This document shows positions 17,041 through 24,556 of a stretch of 64,000 nt of DNA, piece by piece. The notes under the pieces are model-generated. The model was not told the DNA's origin. It did not search any database and saw only the letters and a list, made by a program, of their open reading frames with translations. How positions within the stretch are numbered: position 1 is the first letter of the stretch; the number at the start of each line of letters is the position of its first letter. The stretch comes from PALSA-693 sp963834725 (GTDB lineage: Bacteria > Actinomycetota > Acidimicrobiia > Acidimicrobiales > Palsa-688). Where the stretch lies: NCBI GenBank assembly GCA_963834725.1, contig CAWICN010000001.1:4712001-4776000 (forward strand), in the 5' to 3' direction. The translations under genes and the position numbers were made by a program.

Positions 17041-17841
17041 GTGACCAGCATCGCGACCTACCGGACCTCCCGGGAGCTGTACTCCAACCTGGCGCTTCGG
17101 GAGCTGCGGTCCAAGTACAAGCGGTCCTTTTTCGGCTGGACCTGGTCGCTTGCCTACCCGCTGTCGACCATGGTGGTCTACACCCTCGTCTTCAAGTACT
17201 TCCTGCACATCAAGCCGGCCCCTGGCGATCCAAGCGGTCTTAATGTCTTTGCATTATTTTTATTGTGTGCCCTGCTTCCGTGGAACTTCTTCCAGATCAG
17301 CGTGATGGGCTGTATCGGCAGCCTCACGGCCAACGAGTCGTTGATCAAGAAGAGCTACTTTCCGCGGGAGTTCCTGCCTGGGGCCACGGTCGGGGCCAAC
17401 CTGGTCTCCCACCTCATCGAAATGGGTCTCTTGCTGGTAGCCCTGCTGGCGTTTGGAAACTGGCGGGCTGCCGTCTACCTGCCGATCGTGCTGCTGCTCA
17501 CGCTCCTCATGGCGATCTTCGGGCTTGGATTCGGGCTGCTGCTGAGTGTGCTCAATGTTTACTTCCGGGACATCCAGCATTTCATGGGCATCCTCTTCCT
17601 GGCCTGGCTCTACCTGACCCCCATCATCTACCCCATCACCTATGTGCCGGCCCGATACCAGACCTGGCTCAAGGTCAACCCAATGACCGATGCCAGCCTG
17701 TCCTACCGGGCCGTGCTCTACGACGGGCGACCTCCCGGCTGGCTGCAGTTGTCCTATTTCGCCGCCTGGGCCATCGGGATGCTCATCGTGGGGCTGACGG
17801 TGTTCAACCGGCTGGAGGCGGGTCTGGCGGAGGAGCTGTGA
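17041..17841 (+). CDS. ABC-2 polysaccharide exporter, membrane subunit (Wzm/TagG type)
   Basis: 266 residues from GTG 17041 (VTSIATYRTSRELYSNL); a longer frame upstream overlaps the GNAT promoter. The cytoplasmic N-terminal amphipathic segment LALRELRSKYKRSFFGWTWSL and six membrane helices are typical, as are VYFRDIQHFMGILFLAWLYLTPIIYP-like segments near residues 175-200. Together with the next gene, which it overlaps by 4 nt (GTGA), it forms an exporter for a lipid-linked polysaccharide across the cytoplasmic membrane. This is the likely export route for the glycan assembled by the surrounding enzymes. Confidence 0.93.
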   Translation: MTSIATYRTSRELYSNLALRELRSKYKRSFFGWTWSLAYPLSTMVVYTLVFKYFLHIKPAPGDPSGLNVFALFLLCALLPWNFFQISVMGCIGSLTANESLIKKSYFPREFLPGATVGANLVSHLIEMGLLLVALLAFGNWRAAVYLPIVLLLTLLMAIFGLGFGLLLSVLNVYFRDIQHFMGILFLAWLYLTPIIYPITYVPARYQTWLKVNPMTDASLSYRAVLYDGRPPGWLQLSYFAAWAIGMLIVGLTVFNRLEAGLAEEL

Positions 17842-19070
17842 TCGAACGCCCGCTTGCCGTCGAGGTCGTCGGCGTCTCCAAGAAGTTCCGGCTGTTCAGG
17901 GAGCGCAACAGCACCCTGAAGGGCACCATCCTGCGAGGTCGCCGGGTGGTCGCCGACGACTTCTGGGCCCTCAGGGACGTGTCGTTCGACGTCTATCAGG
18001 GCGAGACCTTCGGTCTGATCGGGGAGAACGGATCGGGCAAGAGCACGATGCTCAAGTGCATGACCAAGATCCTCCGTCCCAACCAGGGGATGGTCACCGT
18101 CACGGGCAAGGTGTCGGCGTTGCTGGAGCTTGGTGCGGGTTTCCATCCGGAGCTCACCGGAAGGGAAAACGTCTTTCTCAACGGCGCCATTCTCGGGCTC
18201 TCGCAGAAGGAGCTCCGACGACGCTTTGATGACGTGGTCGACTTCTCCGGGGTGGGGGCCTTCATCGATGAGCCGGTGAAGAACTACTCCTCCGGCATGT
18301 ACGTGCGCCTGGCGTTCGCGGTGGCTATCAACGTCGACCCTGACGTCCTCCTGGTCGATGAGGTCCTGGCCGTCGGCGACGAAGCCTTCCAGCGCAAGTG
18401 CAACGAGAAGCTGGCTGAGCTGCGCCACCAGGGCAAGACCATCGTGTTCGTCAGCCATGGTCTCGGCGTAGTGCAGAACCTCTGCGATCGGGCCGCCTGG
18501 TTCAGCCACGGCCGGCTGATGCAGGTGGGACGGCCGAAGGAGGTCATCGATGCCTACACCGATACGGTCCAGGTCGACCGCCAGGTCGACGAGCAGGGGC
18601 ACACCCGGTGGGGCTCCGGTGAGGGACGGATCTCGGTTGTCGAGCTGCTCGACGCGGCGGAACGTCCTGTCAACCGCACCTATGGCGGGAACGTCGCCAC
18701 CTTCCGTCTCCACTATCAGATGCAGGAAGCGATCGAGCGGCCGGTGTTCGGCCTCTCCATCCATACGATCGACGGATTCGAGGTTTCCCTCCTGCGGAGC
18801 CGAGATGTCGATTGCGTGCCCGAGAAGCTGCACGGCGCCGGCCACGTCGACGTGACATTCGATCACGTGCGACTCCTGCCGGGCACCTATGACGTGACGG
18901 TGTCGCTCACCGACGCGTCGTCACTCCACACCTATGACGTCCGCACGGATGTGTTGCGCTTCGACGTCGAACGGGGCGACCTCCGGGAGCAAGGCGGCGT
19001 GGTGGCTCTGGGAGGGAGATGGAGGATCGGCGACCTAGTCTCGGAGCACAGCCTGGGGGACGACCGCTGA
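17838..19070 (+). CDS. ABC polysaccharide exporter ATPase with Wzt-type C-terminal domain
   Basis: 410 residues. Walker A is GLIGENGSGKSTML (about residue 60), the signature is KNYSSGMYVRLAFA, Walker B is PDVLLVDEVLAVGDEAF, and the switch His lies in IVFVSHGLG. Residues from about 250 form a beta-rich domain (SVVELLDAAERPVNRTYGGN...) of the Wzt_C carbohydrate-binding type. In O-antigen systems this domain recognises the terminal modification, often a methyl group, before export. The many methyltransferases nearby make that model attractive. GTG 17838 overlaps the permease stop. Confidence 0.94.
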   Translation: MIERPLAVEVVGVSKKFRLFRERNSTLKGTILRGRRVVADDFWALRDVSFDVYQGETFGLIGENGSGKSTMLKCMTKILRPNQGMVTVTGKVSALLELGAGFHPELTGRENVFLNGAILGLSQKELRRRFDDVVDFSGVGAFIDEPVKNYSSGMYVRLAFAVAINVDPDVLLVDEVLAVGDEAFQRKCNEKLAELRHQGKTIVFVSHGLGVVQNLCDRAAWFSHGRLMQVGRPKEVIDAYTDTVQVDRQVDEQGHTRWGSGEGRISVVELLDAAERPVNRTYGGNVATFRLHYQMQEAIERPVFGLSIHTIDGFEVSLLRSRDVDCVPEKLHGAGHVDVTFDHVRLLPGTYDVTVSLTDASSLHTYDVRTDVLRFDVERGDLREQGGVVALGGRWRIGDLVSEHSLGDDR

Positions 19071-19107
19071 GCACCCATTGAGCCCCTCGAGAGTTGTCCC
19101 CGAGGTG

Positions 19108-20709
19108 TCAGGGGCAAGCGGGTGGCGGGGTGCCGTGGACCAGGTAGGCCCAGGTTTCGGCGGCGTAGTCGTCCCAGGAGCGGTGGGGGATGGTGGCGGC
19201 CTGGGCGGCCAGTCGGTCGCGGAGGGACCGGTCGAGGAGGAGTTGGCGCAGGGCGTCGCTGAGTTGGTGGTCCTGGCGAGGGTCGATGAGCAGGGCGCCG
19301 CCGCGGCTGGCCAGTTCGCGCATGCTGCCGAAGTTGGAGGTGATGACCGGGGTTCCGCTGGCCAGGGATTCGGCCACGGGCAGGCCGTAGCCTTCGTGGA
19401 GGGAGGCGAAGACGGTGCAGTAGGCCTGGCGGTAGGCGGCCCAGAGCAGGTCGTCGGACAGGGCCCGGATGGTCTGGACGGGTCGGCCGGCGCCGCCCAG
19501 GGCGTCGACCTGGGTGTCGAAGGCGGCGCTGTTCCAGGAGTGGCCGCCCACGAAGACCAGGGTGAAGAGCAGTCCTTCTCGCCACAGCACCTCGGCGGCG
19601 TGGAGGAGGGCGAGATGGTTTTTGCGGGGTTCGTGGCTGCCGACGGCGAGGACGATGGGCAGGGTGCCGATGGCGAGCAGGTCGTGGGCCTGACCCAGGG
19701 CGGTGTCGCTGGGGGTGTCGGCGTGGACGGGGAGGGGGATGCGGCAGATGTCGGGGCCGGCTTGTCCGGTGCCGGCCAGCATGGTTCGCCAGCCCCGATA
19801 CTCCAGTTCGGCCGCTCCGGAAATGGTGGCGATGCGGTCCACGTGGGCGGCGGCCGCCAGATAGTTGGCGAAGCGGAAGGACATCCCGTCGGCGGCCGTC
19901 TCCGCCGCCATCACGGGAACGCAATCGAAGCCGATCAATCCGGTGGTCGACCCCGAGAACTGGACGAAAGCCTGATAGCGAGGGGCCTGGCCCAGCTCGG
20001 CTGGCAGTTCGGGGACCAGATGAGTGCACTTCCACGGCACGAGGACGAGGTCGCTCGCAGGCGTGACGGGAGCCGGTGAGCCGGCCAGCAGCTCATCGGA
20101 ATTGGAGCGGTCGGCGTCGAGCCCGTGGAGCGCCCGGTCGGATTCGAGCCGCGAAAGGCGCCGGTATCCCGTAAAGCCTTCGCTCCAGCCGATCAAGATG
20201 ACGGCGTGCTGCTGCTCCCATCGGCGTGTCGCCTGGCGGGCCACCCGCTGGATGCCGGTGGCGAAGGGATTTCTGGCCGTGTCGTGGACATCGATGAGGG
20301 CCTGCCCGCTGACCACCTCCACTTCCGGCCAGGCCGGCGCAGCGAGCTGCCCGCTCTCGTCGAGGGCGGCCAACAGCGTCGGGATCGCCCCGTCGAGCCG
20401 GGCGGATCTGGCCAGCTGTCGCACCTCCGATGAGATCGGGAGCCGACCGGTGACAACGGCCAGGGCCAGCCAGGCCGCGTTGAGCCCGCCCTCGCCGAGG
20501 GCTCGATCGAGGGCGGTCAACAGGGCCCGGCCGGTCGACGCGGGGACAGGAGCACCCAGGGTGCGCAGGACGGTTTTCACCCGCCGCGCCAGGGCCTCGC
20601 TGCGCTCGGGGGGACCCTGGGTGAGCAGCGCGTTCAGGTCGGCGAGCCCTCCGCCTCGTCGAGCCGCCATGCCGGCCCGCCGCAGCCGGGCACGCGTCAT
20701 CTGGATCAC
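19108..20709 (-). CDS. GT4-family glycosyltransferase, paralogue 1 of 4
   Basis: 533 residues from GTG 20709, which overlaps the FkbM stop as GTGA. It has three parts: a helical N-terminal domain of about 130 residues shared with the other three paralogues; a GT-B acceptor domain opening with LIDVHDTARNPFATGIQRVA; and a C-terminal nucleotide-sugar domain with VGSHEPRKNHLALLHAAE and HEGYGLPVAESLASGTPV (the E-x7-E motif). Positions 19118-19872 are almost identical to 21788-22542 in paralogue 2 (I count 4 differences), then similarity drops abruptly. It probably adds a sugar to the exported polysaccharide. Confidence 0.9.
   Translation of the reverse strand: MIQMTRARLRRAGMAARRGGGLADLNALLTQGPPERSEALARRVKTVLRTLGAPVPASTGRALLTALDRALGEGGLNAAWLALAVVTGRLPISSEVRQLARSARLDGAIPTLLAALDESGQLAAPAWPEVEVVSGQALIDVHDTARNPFATGIQRVARQATRRWEQQHAVILIGWSEGFTGYRRLSRLESDRALHGLDADRSNSDELLAGSPAPVTPASDLVLVPWKCTHLVPELPAELGQAPRYQAFVQFSGSTTGLIGFDCVPVMAAETAADGMSFRFANYLAAAAHVDRIATISGAAELEYRGWRTMLAGTGQAGPDICRIPLPVHADTPSDTALGQAHDLLAIGTLPIVLAVGSHEPRKNHLALLHAAEVLWREGLLFTLVFVGGHSWNSAAFDTQVDALGGAGRPVQTIRALSDDLLWAAYRQAYCTVFASLHEGYGLPVAESLASGTPVITSNFGSMRELASRGGALLIDPRQDHQLSDALRQLLLDRSLRDRLAAQAATIPHRSWDDYAAETWAYLVHGTPPPACP
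19118..19872. repeat. Long direct repeat, copy 1 (partner 21788-22542)
   Basis: About 755 bp match the partner at a constant offset of 2670. Reading both copies I see mismatches only at 19228, 19820, 19822 and 19823; flanking coding DNA of the same genes is clearly diverged. The repeat encodes the C-terminal nucleotide-sugar-binding half of two GT4 enzymes. Confidence 0.95.
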
Positions 20710-21746
20710 GGGCGGCCCCGGACCCGGCTCAGCATCCCGCTGGCCCTGCGCAAGGGCTCGGTCACGCGCCATGAGGTCGATGCTTCGAGCTCGTCGATGC
20801 GCCGTTGCAGCACATCCGCCTGCTCTGCATACAGCTGACGCTCGTGTTGTAGGGCGCGAATCTCGGCGCGTGCGGTTGCCGTCCCCCCGGCGCCGTCCGC
20901 CGTCGCCCGGTCGATAGCGGCGGCCCAGCGGGTGATGGCCTGCGCCCGCCAAAGGACAACCTGCTCGAGCAGCTCCCGGGACTCGGTCGCTCGCTGGTCG
21001 GCGAGCGCCTGGGCATCCGCGACCCGACCACCACACTCCCTGAACGCAGCCGTGGTGTAGTTGTCGAGGATGCAGGCCGAATAGCTCAACGCCGGCGCCA
21101 GTTGCCGGGCTCGCTCGTCCGACACGTAGAAGCAGGACAAGCCGTCGAAAAGGCAGAACTGGTAGCCCGCCGCCGTCACGATGTGCTCCCAGAGGTGACG
21201 GGTCGACTCGGTCGTATTGGGCTCGGTGGCCTCGACGACGAGCACCCATGGTCGCCAGACCGTCAAATCGATGCTCTCGAGCACCTGCAGTTCCCAGCCC
21301 TCCGTGTCGATCGACAGGAAATGGATGTCCTTATCAGCCCAGCCCGATTCGTCCAGGATGGAATCCAGCCGCCGCGTCGGCACCGTCGCGTCCTGGACGT
21401 CGTAGTCGGACCGGGAATGGAAATCAGCGATGGCGTCGTCAAGGGTGGACAGTCCGGTTCCCTCGACGACGTGCAGTTTCGCGGTGTCATGATCGCTGGC
21501 GGTGACGGCGGCTTCGATGACGAGGTCTCGCGGCCGGTGCTCGCGCAGCAAGGCCGCGAACGCCGGGTCCGGCTCTATGGTGAGGCCGCTCCAGCCCCGG
21601 GCGTAGAAGGCCATGCTCACCGAGTCCTTGACCGGGTCATTGGCTCCGACGTCGATGTAACGGCCCCCGATCACGCCCCGTAGAGCACGCCACAGCACGA
21701 CGTCCTCGCCGTTTTGACTGTAAGAGTCGAACTCCGGTGCGATCAT
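20706..21746 (-). CDS. FkbM-family methyltransferase with C-terminal coiled coil
   Basis: 346 residues. SYSQNGEDVVLWRAL and GGRYIDVGANDPVKDSVS are the FkbM N-terminal signature, with IEPDPAFAALLREHRP, TRRLDSILDESG and FLSIDTEGWELQVLESID completing the Rossmann fold. From about residue 250 the chain is a predicted coiled coil that ends in STSWRVTEPLR, a motif common at the ends of surface-glycan enzymes. Family members O-methylate sugars and other small molecules. Start ATG 21746 is supported by TACGAT 6 nt upstream. The stop overlaps the next gene. Confidence 0.92.
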   Translation of the reverse strand: MIAPEFDSYSQNGEDVVLWRALRGVIGGRYIDVGANDPVKDSVSMAFYARGWSGLTIEPDPAFAALLREHRPRDLVIEAAVTASDHDTAKLHVVEGTGLSTLDDAIADFHSRSDYDVQDATVPTRRLDSILDESGWADKDIHFLSIDTEGWELQVLESIDLTVWRPWVLVVEATEPNTTESTRHLWEHIVTAAGYQFCLFDGLSCFYVSDERARQLAPALSYSACILDNYTTAAFRECGGRVADAQALADQRATESRELLEQVVLWRAQAITRWAAAIDRATADGAGGTATARAEIRALQHERQLYAEQADVLQRRIDELEASTSWRVTEPLRRASGMLSRVRGRP

Positions 21747-21752
21747 CGGGCC

Positions 21753-21758
21753 ATCGTA
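21753..21758 (-). promoter_or_regulatory. -10 element for a leaderless FkbM mRNA
   Basis: TACGAT on the minus strand, exactly 6 nt from ATG 21746; no ribosome-binding site is visible. Confidence 0.55.
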
Positions 21759-21768
21759 GGTGGGCCGC

Positions 21769-23355
21769 TCAGGGCGACGAAGAGGCGGCGGGTGGCGGGG
21801 TGCCGTGGACCAGGTAGGCCCAGGTTTCGGCGGCGTAGTCGTCCCAGGAGCGGTGGGGGATGGTGGCGGCCTGGGCGGCCAGTCGGTCGCGGAGGGATCG
21901 GTCGAGGAGGAGTTGGCGCAGGGCGTCGCTGAGTTGGTGGTCCTGGCGAGGGTCGATGAGCAGGGCGCCGCCGCGGCTGGCCAGTTCGCGCATGCTGCCG
22001 AAGTTGGAGGTGATGACCGGGGTTCCGCTGGCCAGGGATTCGGCCACGGGCAGGCCGTAGCCTTCGTGGAGGGAGGCGAAGACGGTGCAGTAGGCCTGGC
22101 GGTAGGCGGCCCAGAGCAGGTCGTCGGACAGGGCCCGGATGGTCTGGACGGGTCGGCCGGCGCCGCCCAGGGCGTCGACCTGGGTGTCGAAGGCGGCGCT
22201 GTTCCAGGAGTGGCCGCCCACGAAGACCAGGGTGAAGAGCAGTCCTTCTCGCCACAGCACCTCGGCGGCGTGGAGGAGGGCGAGATGGTTTTTGCGGGGT
22301 TCGTGGCTGCCGACGGCGAGGACGATGGGCAGGGTGCCGATGGCGAGCAGGTCGTGGGCCTGACCCAGGGCGGTGTCGCTGGGGGTGTCGGCGTGGACGG
22401 GGAGGGGGATGCGGCAGATGTCGGGGCCGGCTTGTCCGGTGCCGGCCAGCATGGTTCGCCAGCCCCGATACTCCAGTTCGGCCGCTCCGCAGGTGGTGGC
22501 GATGCGGTCCACGTGGGCGGCGGCCGCCAGATAGTTGGCGAACCCGACCGGCATGCCCTCGGCCGTGGTTTCGGGTGCCATCACGGGAACGCAATCGTGG
22601 CCGACCAGGCCGGTCACGGACCTCGAGAACCGGATGAAAGCCTGATAATGGCTGGTACGAACGGGCTCAACCGGCAGTTCGGCGATGAGGTGGGTGCCCT
22701 TCCACGGCACGATGACTCGGTCGCTCGCAGGTGTGACGGGAGCTGTGGGCTTCTCGGTCGGTCCCCGGAGGGCGCGCTCGACTTCGGCGGGTGAGAGCTG
22801 GCGGAAGTGCCCGTAGCCTTCGCCCCAGCCGATCAACATCACGCCCGGATGGCGGGTCCAGTGGCGGGCCGTCTCGCGGGCGACCCGCTGAATACCGGTG
22901 CCGAACAGGTTCTGGGCGGTGTGGTGGAGGTCCACGGTGACCCGGCCGGTGACCACGTCGACCTCCGGCCCCACCGTCGCCGCGGGCTGCCCGCTGTTGT
23001 CGAGGGCAGCTTGCAGGGCCGGGAGAGGGCCGTCGATGCGTATGGCGCGGACGGTGCGCTGGACCGCCGGAACATCGGGAAGGCGGGTCGTGAGAACCGC
23101 CAGGGCCAGCCACACCTCCTCGGGTCCCGCATAGGGGAGGGCATCCTCGAGTGCGGCCAAGAGGACGCCCGGGTCGGAGCTGCCCGGGGGCAACCCGAGC
23201 GCAGAGAGAAGGGTCGCGATGCGGTCGCCCACGGCGCCCCCTCGACCAGAGGCGTCACCGGTGAGGATGTCGGTGAGAGGGCCGGGCGGAGCGGGCGACA
23301 GGTGGCCTGGTAAGGGGCCGGTCGATCCTGGCGGTCGACGCAGTCGGAGGGCCAT
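21769..23355 (-). CDS. GT4-family glycosyltransferase, paralogue 2 of 4
   Basis: 528 residues from ATG 23355. Domain order is as in paralogue 1: a helical N-terminal domain (AVGDRIATLLSALGLPPG..., EEVWLALAVLTTRLP), acceptor domain starting VTVDLHHTAQNLFGTGIQRV, and C-terminal domain with EPRKNHLALLHAAE and HEGYGLPVAESLASGTPV. The last 250 codons are nearly identical in DNA to paralogue 1, whereas the first half is only moderately similar, so acceptor specificity may differ while the donor is the same. It ends 23 nt before the FkbM start, so the three genes 23355 to 19108 probably form one unit with an internal promoter. Confidence 0.9.
   Translation of the reverse strand: MALRLRRPPGSTGPLPGHLSPAPPGPLTDILTGDASGRGGAVGDRIATLLSALGLPPGSSDPGVLLAALEDALPYAGPEEVWLALAVLTTRLPDVPAVQRTVRAIRIDGPLPALQAALDNSGQPAATVGPEVDVVTGRVTVDLHHTAQNLFGTGIQRVARETARHWTRHPGVMLIGWGEGYGHFRQLSPAEVERALRGPTEKPTAPVTPASDRVIVPWKGTHLIAELPVEPVRTSHYQAFIRFSRSVTGLVGHDCVPVMAPETTAEGMPVGFANYLAAAAHVDRIATTCGAAELEYRGWRTMLAGTGQAGPDICRIPLPVHADTPSDTALGQAHDLLAIGTLPIVLAVGSHEPRKNHLALLHAAEVLWREGLLFTLVFVGGHSWNSAAFDTQVDALGGAGRPVQTIRALSDDLLWAAYRQAYCTVFASLHEGYGLPVAESLASGTPVITSNFGSMRELASRGGALLIDPRQDHQLSDALRQLLLDRSLRDRLAAQAATIPHRSWDDYAAETWAYLVHGTPPPAASSSP
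21788..22542. repeat. Long direct repeat, copy 2 (partner 19118-19872)
   Basis: Second copy of the 755-bp block encoding the C-terminal half of GT4 paralogue 2. The edge inside the gene is sharp: 22543 onward diverges from 19873 onward. Confidence 0.95.
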
Positions 23356-23423
23356 GGTCTTTACTATGCCGGAACGTTCGCCTCAGTACTCAGTCCAATC
23401 CCGTCGGCCGGTTCTGTCCCCAC

Positions 23424-23429
23424 TAGAAT
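23424..23429 (+). promoter_or_regulatory. -10 element for a leaderless methyltransferase mRNA
   Basis: TAGAAT lies 6 nt upstream of GTG 23436; no Shine-Dalgarno sequence precedes the start. Confidence 0.65.
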
Positions 23430-23435
23430 GGTCCG

Positions 23436-24548
23436 GTGGAATTGGCCGAGCTACAACGGGTCTGGAACCGATTGGGTCACAAGGACCCTATGTGGGCCGT
23501 GTTGACCGACGCCCGGTACAAGGACGGACACTGGGACCCGGACGAGCTCTTTAAGGTCGGCGTCATCGAAGTTGACCGGGTCCTTCTGACGGCCCAGGAG
23601 CGGCACCTGACATTTGGACGCGACGCCGCGCTGGATTTCGGCTGCGGTGTGGGCCGGCTTTCGCAGGCGTTAGCGCCCCACTTCGATTCGGTGGTGGGCG
23701 TCGATATCGCGGCGTCGATGGTGGCGGAAGCGGAGCGGTTGAACAAGTGGGGCTCGAAGTGTCGATTTGTGGTCAACGGTCGATCTGATTTGAGCATCTT
23801 TGCTGATCGGAGCTTCGATTTCATCGTTTCACTCCTGGTGTTGCAGCACATCGATCCCCGATACTCCCGGGAATACATCCGGGAGTTTGTCCGAGTCCTG
23901 GGCCCGTCGGGATTGCTCGTTTTTCAAGTGCCGACCGCGCCGGCTGACGCCCACGATCCGGCCATGCGGGACCTCGTACTACCGGATGGCGCCTATCGGG
24001 CCGAACTGTCCTGCTCGAGCGCCGCTCTGGTGGCCAATGCCGGGTCGGCGCTGACGGTCACTGTGACCTTGCGGAACCCCACTCACCACGTGTGGCCCCC
24101 GAGTCCGGATGGCATCGGTCTCGGTGTCGGTAATCACTGGCTGGCCGCCGACGGTGCCGAGCTGCAGCGAGACGACGGCCGGGCCTATCTCACCACCGAG
24201 GTCCCGAGCGAACATTCGACTCGTCTCGATCTGACGGTCACCGCACCCTCGCAGCCGGGCGACTATCTCCTGGAGATTGACATGGTGCACGAGGCGGTGA
24301 CCTGGTTTGCCGGGAAGGGATCCGCCACTCTTCGGCTACCGGTGAGAGTGCGAGGGCGGCTGCAGTCCCGACTCCGTTCTCTCCGTCGAGGCGCGGAGAC
24401 AGCTGATGGACCCACGCCGATGGAGATGCACGTGCTCCCGACGGAAGAGGTCACCGGTTTGGTGGAAGAAAGGGGAGGGCACGTGAGTTGGGTCGAGTCC
24501 CGGCAGGTGCCCGGCTACACGGATTGCACGTACTTCGTGACGAAGTAG
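23436..24548 (+). CDS. SAM methyltransferase with an inserted Ig-like domain
   Basis: 370 residues. Residues 1-175 are a class I methyltransferase core: ALDFGCGVGRLSQALAPH, VVGVDIAASMVAEAERL, FDFIVSLLVLQHID. Residues of about 185-300 form a beta-rich module with NPTHHVWPPSPDG...GNHWL and EIDMVHEAVTWFAGKGSATL. The final strands of the methyltransferase (EMHVLPTEEVTGLVEE...CTYFVTK) appear only after this module, so it is inserted within the catalytic fold instead of being appended. A related module ends the protein at 30677-32188. Probably a glycan methyltransferase. It converges on GT4 paralogue 3 with an 8-nt gap. Confidence 0.87.
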   Translation: MELAELQRVWNRLGHKDPMWAVLTDARYKDGHWDPDELFKVGVIEVDRVLLTAQERHLTFGRDAALDFGCGVGRLSQALAPHFDSVVGVDIAASMVAEAERLNKWGSKCRFVVNGRSDLSIFADRSFDFIVSLLVLQHIDPRYSREYIREFVRVLGPSGLLVFQVPTAPADAHDPAMRDLVLPDGAYRAELSCSSAALVANAGSALTVTVTLRNPTHHVWPPSPDGIGLGVGNHWLAADGAELQRDDGRAYLTTEVPSEHSTRLDLTVTAPSQPGDYLLEIDMVHEAVTWFAGKGSATLRLPVRVRGRLQSRLRSLRRGAETADGPTPMEMHVLPTEEVTGLVEERGGHVSWVESRQVPGYTDCTYFVTK

Positions 24549-24556
24549 TCCAAATC

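Noticed and set aside
17265..17837. 5' extension of the Wzt-like ATPase to 601 codons
   Set aside because: It overlaps the permease in another frame and lacks family similarity; GTG 17838 overlaps the permease stop.
19082..19115. Terminator between the Wzt-like gene and GT4 paralogue 1
   Set aside because: GCCCCT/AGGGGC arms are only 6 bp and interrupted, with no U-tract; too weak to list.
19078..20079. Gly/Val/Glu-rich plus-strand ORFs opposite the GT4 genes (also 21760-22794, 24836-25138, 32676-33974)
   Set aside because: They recur wherever the GT4 genes occur, have no start signals and are antisense products of GC-rich codons.
20710..21249. 5' extension of GT4 paralogue 1 to 713 codons
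   Set aside because: It is the shadow of the FkbM gene; the GTGA overlap at 20706-20709 gives a natural start.
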